Source: Candidatus Eiseniibacteriota bacterium (GTDB lineage: Bacteria; Eisenbacteria; RBG-16-71-46; CAIMUX01). Taken from it: a stretch of 64,000 bases of DNA. Shown one piece after another: positions 1 through 8,969 of the stretch (position 1 is its first letter; the number at the start of each line of letters is the position of its first letter). Under the pieces are notes generated by a model. It saw only the letters and a list, made by a program, of their open reading frames with translations, did no database searches and was not told the origin of the DNA. The DNA lies in assembly GCA_016712505.1 (NCBI GenBank), contig JADJQY010000008.1, positions 434,001 to 498,000 on the forward strand, in the 5' to 3' direction. Both the position numbers and the translations under genes were made by a program.

Positions 1-177
1 GATGGGTCGCTCCGTTCGAGCTTTCTCGCGGCGCAGGACTGGAACGCGACGGCCGACGCCACCCGACGGGGCGTTGTCACCAGGGTCCTCATCCCGTAGG
101 CTGCTCCGATGCATCCGGGGGGCCGTATGGCCCGGCTCCGGCGCGAGGTTCCATTTCTAGCGGCAAGGAAAGGCACG
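1..177. other. leader region before aceE
   Basis: No gene is supported here. An in-frame ATG at 109 could extend aceE by 23 residues, but the added residues do not resemble AceE. The purine-rich stretch aaggaaagg just before 178 is the better ribosome binding site. No convincing promoter was recognised. Confidence 0.4.
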
Positions 178-2922
178 ATGATCTTCGAGCAGTTCAAACA
201 GCAGCTTCCGGACCTCGACCCGGGCGAGACGACCGAGTGGGTCGAGGCGCTGGACGGGGTGGTGGAGCGCGACGGACGCGCCCGCGCGCAGTTCTTGCTC
301 TATCGCCTGCTCAAGCGGGCCCGGATGCTCAACGTCGGCCTTCCTCCGACCGTGCAAAGCCGCTACATCAACACCATCAGTCCCGAGCAGGAGCCGCCGT
401 TTCCCGGCGACGAGGAGATCGAACGACGTATCCGCCGCCTGATCCGCTGGAACGCGGCGGTGATGGTGCACCGGGCGAACCGGGAGCACCCCGGGATCGG
501 CGGGCATCTCTCCACGTATGCTTCGAGCGCGAGCCTCTACGAAGTCGGCTTCAACCACTTCTTTCGGGGCAAGGACGGGGATCAAGTCGGCGACCAGATC
601 TTCTTCCAGGGACACGCCGCGCCCGGTATCTACGCCCGCGCGTTTCTCGAGGGGCGTCTCGAGGAAGGCCACCTGGAGTCGTTCCGCCGGGAGGTGCTCG
701 GCCAGGGGCTCTCGAGCTATCCGCACCCGCGCCTGATGCCCGAACTGTGGGAGTTTCCTACCGTTTCGATGGGAATCGGCCCGATCACCGCGATCTACCA
801 GGCACGCTTCAATCGCTATCTCCACAACCGCGGCCTGGCCGACACCTCGCGCCGTCGGGTCTGGTGCTTCGTCGGCGACGGAGAGTCGGATGAGCCGGAG
901 GCGCTCGGCGCGCTCTCCCTTGCGGCGCGTGAGGGGCTCGACAACCTCATCTTCGTGGTCAACTGCAACCTGCAGCGCCTGGACGGACCGGTGCGCGGCA
1001 ATGGAAAGATCATCCAGGAACTGGAATCGGTCTTCCGCGGGGCCGGTTGGAACGTGGTCAAGGTGGTCTGGGGACGGGAGTGGGACGATCTCCTGGTGCG
1101 GGACGAGCACGGCCTGCTCCTGCAGAAGATGAGCGAGACCCTGGACGGTGACTTCCAGCGCTTCTCGGTCGAGAGCGGCGCCTACATCCGGGAGAACTTC
1201 TTCGGGCCCGACCCGCGGCTCAAGAAGCTGGTCGAGCACCTCTCGGACGACGAGCTGAAGCGCCTGCGCCGCGGCGGTCACGACTACCGGAAGGTGTACG
1301 CCGCGTATCAGGTGGCGACCGAGCGGACCGGCGTACCGACGGTGATCCTGGCCAAGACGGTCAAGGGGTGGACGCTGGGCAAGAGCTTCGAGGCCTCGAA
1401 TCCGACCCACCAGATGAAGAAGCTGTCGGAAGAGGAACTGCGCGCCTTCCGGGACCGGCTGGAGTTGCCCATCCCCGACGACAAGCTCAAGGATCCGCCC
1501 TACTACCATCCGGGGGCGAAAAGCCGCGAGATCGAGTACATGCTGGAACGGCGGACCGCGCTCGGCGGCTGCGTGCCCAAGCGGGCGGTTCGGCCGGTGC
1601 CGGTGTCGCTGCCGCAAGCGGATCTCTACGAGGAGTTCCGGGGTGGGACCGCCGGCTCCCCGCCCGTCTCGACCACCATGGCCTTCGTCCGTCTGCTGCG
1701 AAAGCTGCTCAAGGATCCGAAGCTCGGTCCGCGGGTGGTCCCGATCATCCCGGACGAGGCGCGCACCTTCGGCATGGAGTCGCTCTTCCGCGAGTTCAAG
1801 ATCTACGCGGCCCAGGGACAGCACTACAAGCCGGTCGACGCCGAGTATCTGCTCTCGTACGCCGAGGCGAAGGACGGCCAGATCCTCGAGGAGGGAATCA
1901 CCGAGGCCGGCTCGATGGCCTCCTTTACCGCGGCAGGCACCGCCTATGCGAGCCACCGCGAGCCGATGATCCCGTTCTTCATCTTCTACTCGATGTTCGG
2001 CTTCCAGCGGGTGGGCGATTCGATCTGGGCCGCGGCCGACGCTCGGGCGCGTGGCTTCCTCTGCGGGGCCACCGCGGGGCGCACGACCCTGAACGGCGAG
2101 GGGCTGCAACACGAGGATGGGCACAGCCTGCTCCACGCTTCCACCGTGCCATCGTGTGTCGCCTATGACCCGGCCTTCGCCTACGAAATCGCGGCGATCG
2201 TGCGGGACGGGCTCCACCGGATGTACGAGCGGACCGAGGACCTGATCTACTACCTCACGCTCTACAACGAGAACTACGACATGGCCCCGATGCCGGAGGG
2301 ATGTGAGGAAGGGATCCTGCGTGGGATCTACCGCTTCCGGCCCAGCCTCGATGGACGCACGGCGCAGGTGCGGCTCTTCGGCAGCGGACCGATCCTTCAG
2401 CAGGCTCTGGCCGCCCAGGAATTGCTCCTCGAGGGGTTCAAGATCCCGGCTGAGGTCTGGAGCGTGACCAGCTACGGCGAGTTGCGGCGCGAGGCGCTGG
2501 CGGTCGAACGGTGGAACCGCCTCCATCCGACCGAGCCGGCGCGCGTGCCCTACGTCACCCAGGTTCTGTCCGGTGAGGGACCTGCACAGCGATCGACCCG
2601 CGGGGCGAAAGGTTCGGTCTCGTCGCTCTCGGCTGCCGCCGCGGCCCCCCCGATCGTGGCCGCGACCGACTTCGTGAAGACCCTGCCCGACTTCATCGCG
2701 CGCTGGGTCCCGGCCCCCTACACCGTGCTCGGCACCGACGGTTTCGGGCGGAGCGACACGCGCGAGCAGCTCCGGCGCTACTTCGAGATCGACGCGGCAC
2801 AGATCGCCGGTGCGGCGCTCTCGTCGCTGGCCCAGAGCGGCGCGTTGGCCCCGAGTGTCGCCGCGGCCGCGCTGAAGAAGCTCGGAATCGACCCGGAGGC
2901 GGGGGAACCGTCGCTGGGCTGA
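178..2922 (+). CDS. aceE: pyruvate dehydrogenase E1 component, homodimeric type
   Basis: This is the thiamine-diphosphate enzyme that decarboxylates pyruvate and acetylates the lipoyl arm of E2. The 914 residues align along their whole length with E. coli AceE by recall: the YINTI segment near the N-terminus, GGH then the YFQGH-like FFQGH, the ThDP/Mg motif GDGE at 233-236 with NCNLQ at 262-266, DEARTFGME, GRTTLNGEGLQHEDGH, and the C-terminal VLGTDGFGRSD. ATG 178 is chosen because aaggaaagg precedes it. An extra low-complexity loop rich in Ser and Ala (around residues 805-830) precedes the C-terminal domain. No aceF or lpd lies beside it, so the rest of the complex must be encoded elsewhere. 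Confidence 0.96.
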   Translation: MIFEQFKQQLPDLDPGETTEWVEALDGVVERDGRARAQFLLYRLLKRARMLNVGLPPTVQSRYINTISPEQEPPFPGDEEIERRIRRLIRWNAAVMVHRANREHPGIGGHLSTYASSASLYEVGFNHFFRGKDGDQVGDQIFFQGHAAPGIYARAFLEGRLEEGHLESFRREVLGQGLSSYPHPRLMPELWEFPTVSMGIGPITAIYQARFNRYLHNRGLADTSRRRVWCFVGDGESDEPEALGALSLAAREGLDNLIFVVNCNLQRLDGPVRGNGKIIQELESVFRGAGWNVVKVVWGREWDDLLVRDEHGLLLQKMSETLDGDFQRFSVESGAYIRENFFGPDPRLKKLVEHLSDDELKRLRRGGHDYRKVYAAYQVATERTGVPTVILAKTVKGWTLGKSFEASNPTHQMKKLSEEELRAFRDRLELPIPDDKLKDPPYYHPGAKSREIEYMLERRTALGGCVPKRAVRPVPVSLPQADLYEEFRGGTAGSPPVSTTMAFVRLLRKLLKDPKLGPRVVPIIPDEARTFGMESLFREFKIYAAQGQHYKPVDAEYLLSYAEAKDGQILEEGITEAGSMASFTAAGTAYASHREPMIPFFIFYSMFGFQRVGDSIWAAADARARGFLCGATAGRTTLNGEGLQHEDGHSLLHASTVPSCVAYDPAFAYEIAAIVRDGLHRMYERTEDLIYYLTLYNENYDMAPMPEGCEEGILRGIYRFRPSLDGRTAQVRLFGSGPILQQALAAQELLLEGFKIPAEVWSVTSYGELRREALAVERWNRLHPTEPARVPYVTQVLSGEGPAQRSTRGAKGSVSSLSAAAAAPPIVAATDFVKTLPDFIARWVPAPYTVLGTDGFGRSDTREQLRRYFEIDAAQIAGAALSSLAQSGALAPSVAAAALKKLGIDPEAGEPSLG

Positions 2923-2948
2923 GCCGGAGCGAAGGGATCGCCCAGGCG

Positions 2949-4481
2949 ATGGTCCTGTTCTACAACCCGCGGGCAGCCGACGCCCATCGTCGGCTGCCCC
3001 TCTCGCTTCTGGCCCTCGCCGCCGGCGTCGAAGGGCGGGTTCCCTGGTCGCTGGTCGACGGTAACCTCGAGCCTGATCCCCTGGCCCGACTGGAGACCGC
3101 GATCTCCGCTCATCCCGCGCCGCGCCTGCTCGCGGTGACGGTGATGCCGGGCCGCCAGCTCGAGATCGCCACCGCACACTGCCGCCGGATCAAAGCACGG
3201 CACCCCGGTCTCACCATCGTCTGGGGAGGGTACTTCCCCAGCGACCACGCCGAGGTCTGTCTGCGCGCACCCTTCGTCGACTACGTGGTGCGTGGGAACG
3301 GGGAAGCGACGCTGCCCGAACTGCTCGAGTTGCTCGAGGGGGGGCGGCGGCGCGAGGCCATCGATGGCCTCTCCTGGCGCGCCGAGGATGGGACCTTTCG
3401 GCACAATCAACCGCGCGCAATCCCCGATCCGAATCTGCTCCCGCGCTATCCCTATGAGCGCATCGAGACCGAGGCCTATGTGGCGCGCACCTATCTCGGA
3501 AACCGGACGCTCAGTCATCACTCCAGCTACGGTTGTCCGTTCGCCTGCGGTTTCTGCTCCGTGGTCGTGACCTACCAGACGCGGTGGCTGGCGGAGGAGG
3601 CGGGGCGGACGATCGACGTGGTGCGCCACCTGCACCGGCAGTGGGGGATCGACGCGCTCGAGTTTCACGACAACAACTTCTTCGTCTCGGAGGCGCGAAC
3701 CCGCGCGATTGCCGACGGGATCGCGCCGCTCGGAATCTCCTGGTGGGGCGAGGCGCGAAGCGACACCCTGCTCCGCTTCTCCGACCGTACCTGGTCGGCG
3801 ATGCGCGACTCCGGATTGCGGATGGTCTTCACCGGAGCCGAGTCGGGCAGCGATGAAATGCTCGCTCGGATGAACAAGGGCGGGACCCAGACCGGGGCGA
3901 CCATTCTCGAGGCGGCGCGGCGCTTCCGCGCCTTCGACATCGTGCCCGAGTTCTCCTTCGTGCTCGGACATCCACCTGATCCCGAGGGGGACATCCGGCG
4001 CAACCTCGAGTTCATCCGGCGGATCAAGCAGATCAATCCGCGGGCCGAGATCATCCTCTATCTCTACACCCCGGTCCCGCTGCCCGGGATGTTCGATGAG
4101 GCGGTGGCGGCAGGATTCCGCTACCCCGAGACGCTGGAGGAGTGGGTGGACGGGGGCTGGACCCGCTTCTCGCGACGCCGCGACCCGCGCACCCCCTGGA
4201 TCACCGATCGGCACCGCCGGCTGCTCGACGACTTCGAGACGGTGCTGAACGCCCGGTATCCGACCGCGACCGACATCCGTCTCACGCCCCTCGCTCGCGC
4301 CGCCTGCCGGATGGCCGGGGGGCTGCGGTGGCGATTCGGCCTCTGGGGGGCGCCGGTGGAACTCCGGCTGATGCTCCGCGCGCTCCGTTACCGCCGGCCC
4401 GAGGAGGAGGGGTTTCCCCAGAGCGTCTCCGGGCCTTCACCAGGCAGGGGTGGAGAGGAGGGCGATGGCGCTCCTTCCTAG
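2949..4481 (+). CDS. B12-binding-type radical SAM protein
   Basis: The N-terminal third (about 1-150) has the layout of a cobalamin-binding domain of class B radical SAM enzymes, although no DxHxxG motif is seen, so B12 binding itself is doubtful. The radical SAM core follows with C196-x3-C200-x2-C203, which would hold the 4Fe-4S cluster, then EFHDNNF, GAESGS and the late strands of the barrel. Length (510 aa) fits methyltransferase or cyclase-type members. The substrate cannot be told. The C-terminal tail is Gly/Glu-rich. It follows aceE by 26 bp and overlaps the next methyltransferase gene by 17 bp, so the three are probably co-transcribed. Confidence 0.85.
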   Translation: MVLFYNPRAADAHRRLPLSLLALAAGVEGRVPWSLVDGNLEPDPLARLETAISAHPAPRLLAVTVMPGRQLEIATAHCRRIKARHPGLTIVWGGYFPSDHAEVCLRAPFVDYVVRGNGEATLPELLELLEGGRRREAIDGLSWRAEDGTFRHNQPRAIPDPNLLPRYPYERIETEAYVARTYLGNRTLSHHSSYGCPFACGFCSVVVTYQTRWLAEEAGRTIDVVRHLHRQWGIDALEFHDNNFFVSEARTRAIADGIAPLGISWWGEARSDTLLRFSDRTWSAMRDSGLRMVFTGAESGSDEMLARMNKGGTQTGATILEAARRFRAFDIVPEFSFVLGHPPDPEGDIRRNLEFIRRIKQINPRAEIILYLYTPVPLPGMFDEAVAAGFRYPETLEEWVDGGWTRFSRRRDPRTPWITDRHRRLLDDFETVLNARYPTATDIRLTPLARAACRMAGGLRWRFGLWGAPVELRLMLRALRYRRPEEEGFPQSVSGPSPGRGGEEGDGAPS

Positions 4482-5151
4482 TCTGGGTCGGGCGTGCTAC
4501 GCCCTCCGCTTCCGGCTCTTCGACCGACGACGGCACCAGACCCGCGTGCGGGAGAGGATCGACGGCCTCGATCTCGAGATCGGGCCGGAGGTCTTTCACC
4601 CCGCGCTCTTCTTCTCCTCGCGCGTGCTGGCCGAGGCGATGCGGCGTGAACTCGGCGTCGAGGATCGGTCCCTCCTCGATCTCGGCTGCGGCAGCGGATA
4701 CCTCGCGCTGCGCGCTGCGCGCGAGACCCCCGCGCTCTCTCGAGTCCTCGGCGTGGACTTGAGTCCCGACGCGGTGCTCTGCGCGCGCGGCAATGCCGCT
4801 CGAAACGCCGTCGTTCCCCGGGTCGAGGTGCGCCAGGGGGACCTCTTCGGTCCGGTCGGACGGGAGCAGTTCGATCTGATCGTCATGAACCCGCCTTACC
4901 TGGAAGGGGAGGTGCGGCGACCCTGGGATCTCTCCTGGGTCGACCAAGGGGGGGTGGTCGGCCGGCTGGCACGTTCTGCGGCCGGGCACCTGACCGAACG
5001 GGGCCGCCTGCTCCTCCTCGGGTCGAGTCTGGCGCGCCGCTCGGCGCTCGAGCCCTTCGCCGCCCCTGCTTGGGACTCCGAGGTTGCGGCCCGGCGCCGC
5101 CTCTGGTCCGGGGAGGTCCTCACCGTCTGGCGCCTGCGTCCCCGTTCCTGA
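4465..5151 (+). CDS. class I SAM-dependent methyltransferase, NPPY type
   Basis: A 228-residue Rossmann-fold methyltransferase. Motif I reads LLDLGCGSGYL, the acidic loop is VLGVDLSPDAV, and the catalytic-type motif NPPY is at 142-145, as in HemK/PrmC, RsmC and RlmG, which methylate an amide or base nitrogen. The N-terminal substrate domain of PrmC is missing, so the target is unclear. ATG 4465 is preferred over GTG 4450 because gagaggaggg lies just upstream. It overlaps the end of the radical SAM gene, pointing to translational coupling. Confidence 0.82.
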   Translation: MALLPSLGRACYALRFRLFDRRRHQTRVRERIDGLDLEIGPEVFHPALFFSSRVLAEAMRRELGVEDRSLLDLGCGSGYLALRAARETPALSRVLGVDLSPDAVLCARGNAARNAVVPRVEVRQGDLFGPVGREQFDLIVMNPPYLEGEVRRPWDLSWVDQGGVVGRLARSAAGHLTERGRLLLLGSSLARRSALEPFAAPAWDSEVAARRRLWSGEVLTVWRLRPRS

Positions 5152-5162
5152 CCCGTTCCCTG

Positions 5163-5185
5163 ACCTGTCCTGAAAACGGACAGGT
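5163..5185. promoter_or_regulatory. 8-bp inverted repeat, possible activator site
   Basis: Perfect dyad ACCTGTCC-N7-GGACAGGT just after the methyltransferase stop. There is no T-run after it, so a terminator is unlikely. It lies about 127 bp upstream of the -24 element at 5312, a usual place for an NtrC-family enhancer site. Confidence 0.45.
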
Positions 5186-5309
5186 TGTAACGATTCGAGA
5201 CACATCTCCGCACCGGCCATCTCAATCATCGATCTCCCGTGAGACCCAGTGTTACCTGTAACTATCAGTTAAATATGTAATTAACAGAGAGTTGAGGTCG
5301 ATGCGGGGA

Positions 5310-5326
5310 TTGGCCCACCAGTTGCA
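5310..5326 (+). promoter_or_regulatory. sigma-54 promoter for the lone receiver gene
   Basis: TTGGCCC-ACCAG-TTGCA: GG at 5312-5313 and GC at 5324-5325 are exactly 10 bp apart, and the -12 element is a perfect TTGCA. Transcription would start near 5336, 40 bp before the GTG start. The DNA from 5250 to 5300 is locally AT-rich. Confidence 0.72.
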
Positions 5327-5376
5327 ACAGAGGAGTTGAGCCCCGAGGGGCTCGCCGGAAGAACGGGGAGGCGGTC

Positions 5377-5838
5377 GTGATTCGGAACGCATCAGGAAGC
5401 GCGGAGCCCTGGGCCTTGGTCGTTAGCGACGACCCTGAGTTTTGGCTCCAGTTGCGGGAGGGAATCCCGGACTGCGCCCAACGCCTGTTGCCCGTACGGA
5501 CTGGCCGCGACTGCCTGCGGATGATCGAAGACTCGAACATTCGTATAGCGGTTCTGGACGGTCGACTCCCCGATGTCTCCGGTCTTCACCTCACCCACCT
5601 GGCGCGACGGATTCGCCCTGACCTCGGACTCCTGTTGGTCGTTGGGACCACCCAACCCGAGGAGGAACGCGAGGCGCGGGCGGACGGCGTCCTGTTCTAC
5701 GGAGCGCGCGAGGGATGGAGGGATATCGTTCAGGTGCTCAGGCAAAGCCTCACGCGTCCAAAGAACGTGCCCTTGAACCAGCAGCTGGTCGGAATCGGCG
5801 GGACCGTCGCGCCGGATGTGGGTGGAGGAGTGCACTAA
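5377..5838 (+). CDS. stand-alone receiver-like protein, atypical
   Basis: A 153-residue protein with one CheY-like domain and no output domain. The acid pocket (D18, D19) and a candidate phosphoacceptor D61 (VLDGRLPD) are present, and a Thr sits in LVVGTT. The conserved Lys expected near the end of the domain is absent: the region reads LFYGAREG. The GTG start is supported by ggggagg just before it. The 30-residue tail after the domain is Gly/Val-rich. It has its own sigma-54 promoter and precedes the 2-oxoacid:ferredoxin oxidoreductase genes by about 150 bp. Its role is unknown. Confidence 0.7.
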   Translation: MIRNASGSAEPWALVVSDDPEFWLQLREGIPDCAQRLLPVRTGRDCLRMIEDSNIRIAVLDGRLPDVSGLHLTHLARRIRPDLGLLLVVGTTQPEEEREARADGVLFYGAREGWRDIVQVLRQSLTRPKNVPLNQQLVGIGGTVAPDVGGGVH

Positions 5839-5985
5839 CCGAGTCGTTCAGACTCTCGCATTGAACGAGGTGGCGTGCGTCGAAGGATCCAGTCAGCCGG
5901 GGAGGATTCTCGAAGTCGCCGCCTCGTTCGTTTTCAAGGAGCAGTCAGTCTCAACGGAACTGGTCGTCGAGGTTCGGAGGAAGTC

Positions 5986-6234
5986 ATGAGTGAGCCGACG
6001 CGCGGACCCAAGGGACGTGTCGAGATCAAATCGGAAGAGTGCAAGGGATGTGGAACCTGCGTCGAGCTCTGTCCTCAGGACGTGCTCCTGCTGGGCAATG
6101 ATCTGAATCGGATGGGCTATCGCGCCGTGACCTACAAGGGAGACGGGTGCACCGGCTGTGGCATCTGCTTCTACGCGTGTCCGGAACCGGGAGCGCTCTC
6201 GGTCTACAAGATCAAGGACAAGGCGTTGGCGTGA
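5986..6234 (+). CDS. korD: ferredoxin-like delta subunit of 2-oxoacid:ferredoxin oxidoreductase
   Basis: An 82-residue protein with two 4Fe-4S motifs, [12 protein letters not shown] and [12 protein letters not shown], the bacterial 8Fe ferredoxin pattern. Placed directly before the alpha subunit gene, it is most likely the electron-carrying subunit of that enzyme. ATG 5986 has ggagga 5-10 bp upstream; longer in-frame starts add no ferredoxin-like sequence. The 147-bp gap before it holds no obvious promoter. Confidence 0.88.
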   Translation: MSEPTRGPKGRVEIKSEECKGCGTCVELCPQDVLLLGNDLNRMGYRAVTYKGDGCTGCGICFYACPEPGALSVYKIKDKALA

Positions 6235-6316
6235 GGCTCGCGCGCCCGCGCTGGGCGGCGCTTCCGTTGCGTCGCCGCGGAGCGGGCGTCGCTGCAACGA
6301 AAGCGAGGCAACCGCG

Positions 6317-7414
6317 ATGAAGTTGATGAAGGGGAACGATGCGGTGGTGCGGGGGGCGATTCTCGCCGGTTGCCGTGCCTACTACGGATACCCGATCACG
6401 CCGGCGAGCGAGATCGCGGAATCCTCCGCCATCTACTTTCCGCGCGTGGGAGGAACCTTCCTCCAGGCGGAGAGCGAGATCGGCGCGATCAACATGTGTT
6501 ACGGGGCGGCATCGGCCGGCCAGCGGGTGATGACCGCGAGCTCCGGCCCGGGCATCAGCCTGATGCAGGAGGCGCTCTCCTATGCCGCAGGGGCCGAGTT
6601 GCCGTTCGTGCTGGTCGACATCATGCGCGCCGGCCCCGGCCTGGGGAACATCGCCCCGGAGCAGGCAGACTACTTCCAGGTGGTGAAGGGGGGCGGTCAC
6701 GGCAGCTACCGCATGCTCACCCTCGCCCCGGCCTCCGTCCAGGAAATGTGTGACCTCACCTTCGAGGCCTTCGACCTGGCCGACCGCTACCGCAATCCGG
6801 TGGTGGTGCTGGCCGATGCGTTCATCGGCCAGATGATGGAGCAGGTCGAGTTCCCCGAGGCGCGGCACGAGCTGCCCGAGAAGCCGTGGGCCGTCGGACC
6901 GGAAGCGGAGCGGCGGGACAACCTGATCAGCTCGATCTATCTCGAGCCGGACGATCTCGAGGCGCACATCCGGAAGCTCTACGCGAAGTACGCCGTGATG
7001 GAACGCGAAGAGGTGCGCTACGAGTCCTATCTGCTCGACGACGCCGAGCAGGTCCTGGTCGGCTACGGCATCGTGGCCCGGGTCTTGAAGACGGTGGTCG
7101 ACGACGCGAGGCGCAAGGGGATCAAGGTTGGCCTCCTCCGACCCATCACTCTCTGGCCATTCCCGACCCAGGCCGTGGCCGCGCTGGCCAAGCAGGCGAG
7201 GGAGTTTCTGGTCGTCGAGGCCTCGATGGGACAGATGGTCGAGGATGTCCGGCTCGCGGTTTCGGGGCGCGTCCCGGTGCGATTCCACGGTCGGGTGGGC
7301 GGAAATGTCCCCACCGTGCGAGAGGTGCTGAACCTGCTGCTGCCGCACGATGCGGGCACGGGCGCGAACCCGATCACCGGGTCGAAGGCGCCCGAGGAGG
7401 CGATCCATGGCTAG
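6317..7414 (+). CDS. 2-oxoacid:ferredoxin oxidoreductase alpha subunit (VorB/KorA-like)
   Basis: A 365-residue pyrimidine-binding and domain-II subunit. [45 protein letters not shown] and [19 protein letters not shown] follow the VorB/KorA family closely. The enzyme oxidatively decarboxylates a 2-oxoacid to its acyl-CoA and reduces ferredoxin. The best recalled match is to VorB (branched-chain 2-oxoacid type), but 2-oxoglutarate cannot be excluded. The ATG at 6317 is chosen because homology begins there. Its last 8 bp overlap the next gene. Confidence 0.88.
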   Translation: MKLMKGNDAVVRGAILAGCRAYYGYPITPASEIAESSAIYFPRVGGTFLQAESEIGAINMCYGAASAGQRVMTASSGPGISLMQEALSYAAGAELPFVLVDIMRAGPGLGNIAPEQADYFQVVKGGGHGSYRMLTLAPASVQEMCDLTFEAFDLADRYRNPVVVLADAFIGQMMEQVEFPEARHELPEKPWAVGPEAERRDNLISSIYLEPDDLEAHIRKLYAKYAVMEREEVRYESYLLDDAEQVLVGYGIVARVLKTVVDDARRKGIKVGLLRPITLWPFPTQAVAALAKQAREFLVVEASMGQMVEDVRLAVSGRVPVRFHGRVGGNVPTVREVLNLLLPHDAGTGANPITGSKAPEEAIHG

Positions 7415-8861
7415 GGACACGTTCACCAAGGCCGAGTGCCTCTACGATCGCTACGTGCGGAAGACCAAGGTCGAGCCGGATCAGGTTTCGACTCACTATT
7501 GCCCCGGCTGCGGCCACGGAAACGTACACAAGTTCGTGGCCGAGACGATCGACGAGATGGGCCTGCAGGACCGGACGATCTTTATCAGCCCGGTCGGTTG
7601 CTCGGTCTTCGGGTACTACTACTTCCACTTGAGCAACGTCCAGGCCGCCCACGGCCGCGCGCCGGCGGTGGCCACCGCGCTCAAGCGGGCGCACCCGAAC
7701 AGCATCGTGATCTCCTACCAGGGAGACGGAGACCTGGCCGGGATCGGCGGCAACGAGATGTTGCACGCCGCCAACCGGGGCGAACCGGTCACGATGATCT
7801 TCATCAACAACGCGATCTACGGAATGACCGGCGGACAGATGGCCCCCACCACGCTCCTGGGGATGAAGACCGCGACTACCCCGGCCGGTCGGACCGCGCG
7901 GAATGAGGGGGGCCCGATCCGGGTGGTCGAACTGCTCTCGAAGCTCGACGGCCCGGTCTATCTCGAGCGGGTCGCGTTGACCGACGCCAAGCAGATCTAT
8001 CGCGCCCGCGCCGCGGTGCGGAAGGCGATCCAGAATCAGGTCGAGAACCGCGGATTCAGTCTGGTCGAGATCCTGGCGCCCTGTCCGACCGGTTGGAAAA
8101 TGGATCCGGTCGACGCCCGCCATTGGATCGAGGAAACGATGATGCAGGTCTTCCCCTTGGGAGTGACCTGTGACCGCACGAAGGAGATCGCGCCTTCGGA
8201 GGCGAAGCCGGTCCCGTTCGTGCACACCGACCTGCGCGCGCTGCTCGACATCGAGGACGAGAGCGAAGGCTTTGCGCCCAACCGCACCCATTCGGAGGGG
8301 GTAGAACGCGGGGTACGGCTCAAGGTGGCGGGCTTCGGCGGGCAGGGGATCCTGCTCCTCGGGCAAGGGCTCGCGGAATGCGGTATGGGAGACGGCTACG
8401 AGGTATCCTGGCTTCCGTCGTACGGACCGGAGATGCGTGGCGGGACCGCCCACTGCCATGTCCGGATCTCGGAACGGCCGATCGGTTCGCCGCTCGTGGC
8501 CGAGTCGGATGTCTTGATTGCCATGAACCGTCCCTCGCTCGAGCGATTCCTCCCCGATCTGGTTCCGGGCGGGACGGTGCTCTACGATTCTTCGCTCATT
8601 CCGGACGGCGTGGCGCGCAGCGACGTGCGCGCCGTCGCGATACCCGCGACCCAGATCGCAAACGAGCTGGGATCGCCTCGAACGGCCAACATGGTCATGG
8701 CCGGAGCCTTTGCCCGCGCCACCGAGCTATTCACGGTCGACCACCTCAAAGCGTCGCTTCCGCGCTTCGTCAAGGCGAAGGCGACCCTGGCGGTGAACGA
8801 GACGGCGATCGACCGCGGAGCGGCCCATATGGAGAAACTGCTCGAGACGGTCATGACCTGA
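7407..8861 (+). CDS. 2-oxoacid:ferredoxin oxidoreductase beta-gamma fusion
   Basis: A 484-residue fusion. Residues 1-285 are the ThDP-binding beta subunit: HYCPGCGHG, then the GDGD motif and [19 protein letters not shown]. Residues about 300-480 are the gamma subunit: [11 protein letters not shown] and [13 protein letters not shown]. In many species these are two proteins. Together with the ferredoxin and the alpha subunit upstream it completes the enzyme. The start overlaps the alpha gene by 8 bp. The operon ends 43 bp later at a strong terminator. Confidence 0.9.
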   Translation: MARDTFTKAECLYDRYVRKTKVEPDQVSTHYCPGCGHGNVHKFVAETIDEMGLQDRTIFISPVGCSVFGYYYFHLSNVQAAHGRAPAVATALKRAHPNSIVISYQGDGDLAGIGGNEMLHAANRGEPVTMIFINNAIYGMTGGQMAPTTLLGMKTATTPAGRTARNEGGPIRVVELLSKLDGPVYLERVALTDAKQIYRARAAVRKAIQNQVENRGFSLVEILAPCPTGWKMDPVDARHWIEETMMQVFPLGVTCDRTKEIAPSEAKPVPFVHTDLRALLDIEDESEGFAPNRTHSEGVERGVRLKVAGFGGQGILLLGQGLAECGMGDGYEVSWLPSYGPEMRGGTAHCHVRISERPIGSPLVAESDVLIAMNRPSLERFLPDLVPGGTVLYDSSLIPDGVARSDVRAVAIPATQIANELGSPRTANMVMAGAFARATELFTVDHLKASLPRFVKAKATLAVNETAIDRGAAHMEKLLETVMT

Positions 8862-8903
8862 TCGGGAGGGGAGAGGGAGGTACCATGCCTCCGGACATGC
8901 AGC

Positions 8904-8927
8904 GGGGCCGACCTTCGGGTCGGCCCC
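8904..8927 (+). terminator. rho-independent terminator of the oxidoreductase operon
   Basis: A 10-bp perfect stem (GGGGCCGACC / GGTCGGCCCC) closed by a TTCG tetraloop and followed by ttctttgttgt. It sits between the beta-gamma gene and the regulator gene. Confidence 0.9.
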
Positions 8928-8969
8928 TTCTTTGTTGTCGAACACCCCCGGAGCGTGGATTCTAGCCTC

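Noticed and set aside
157..3177. 1006-codon open frame opposite aceE
   Set aside because: Shadow of GC-rich codons; Arg/Gly/Pro-rich with no family resemblance, while the plus strand is clearly aceE.
5163..5185. Terminator after the methyltransferase gene
   Set aside because: The stem-loop is followed by tgtaacg rather than a T-run; kept as a possible activator site.
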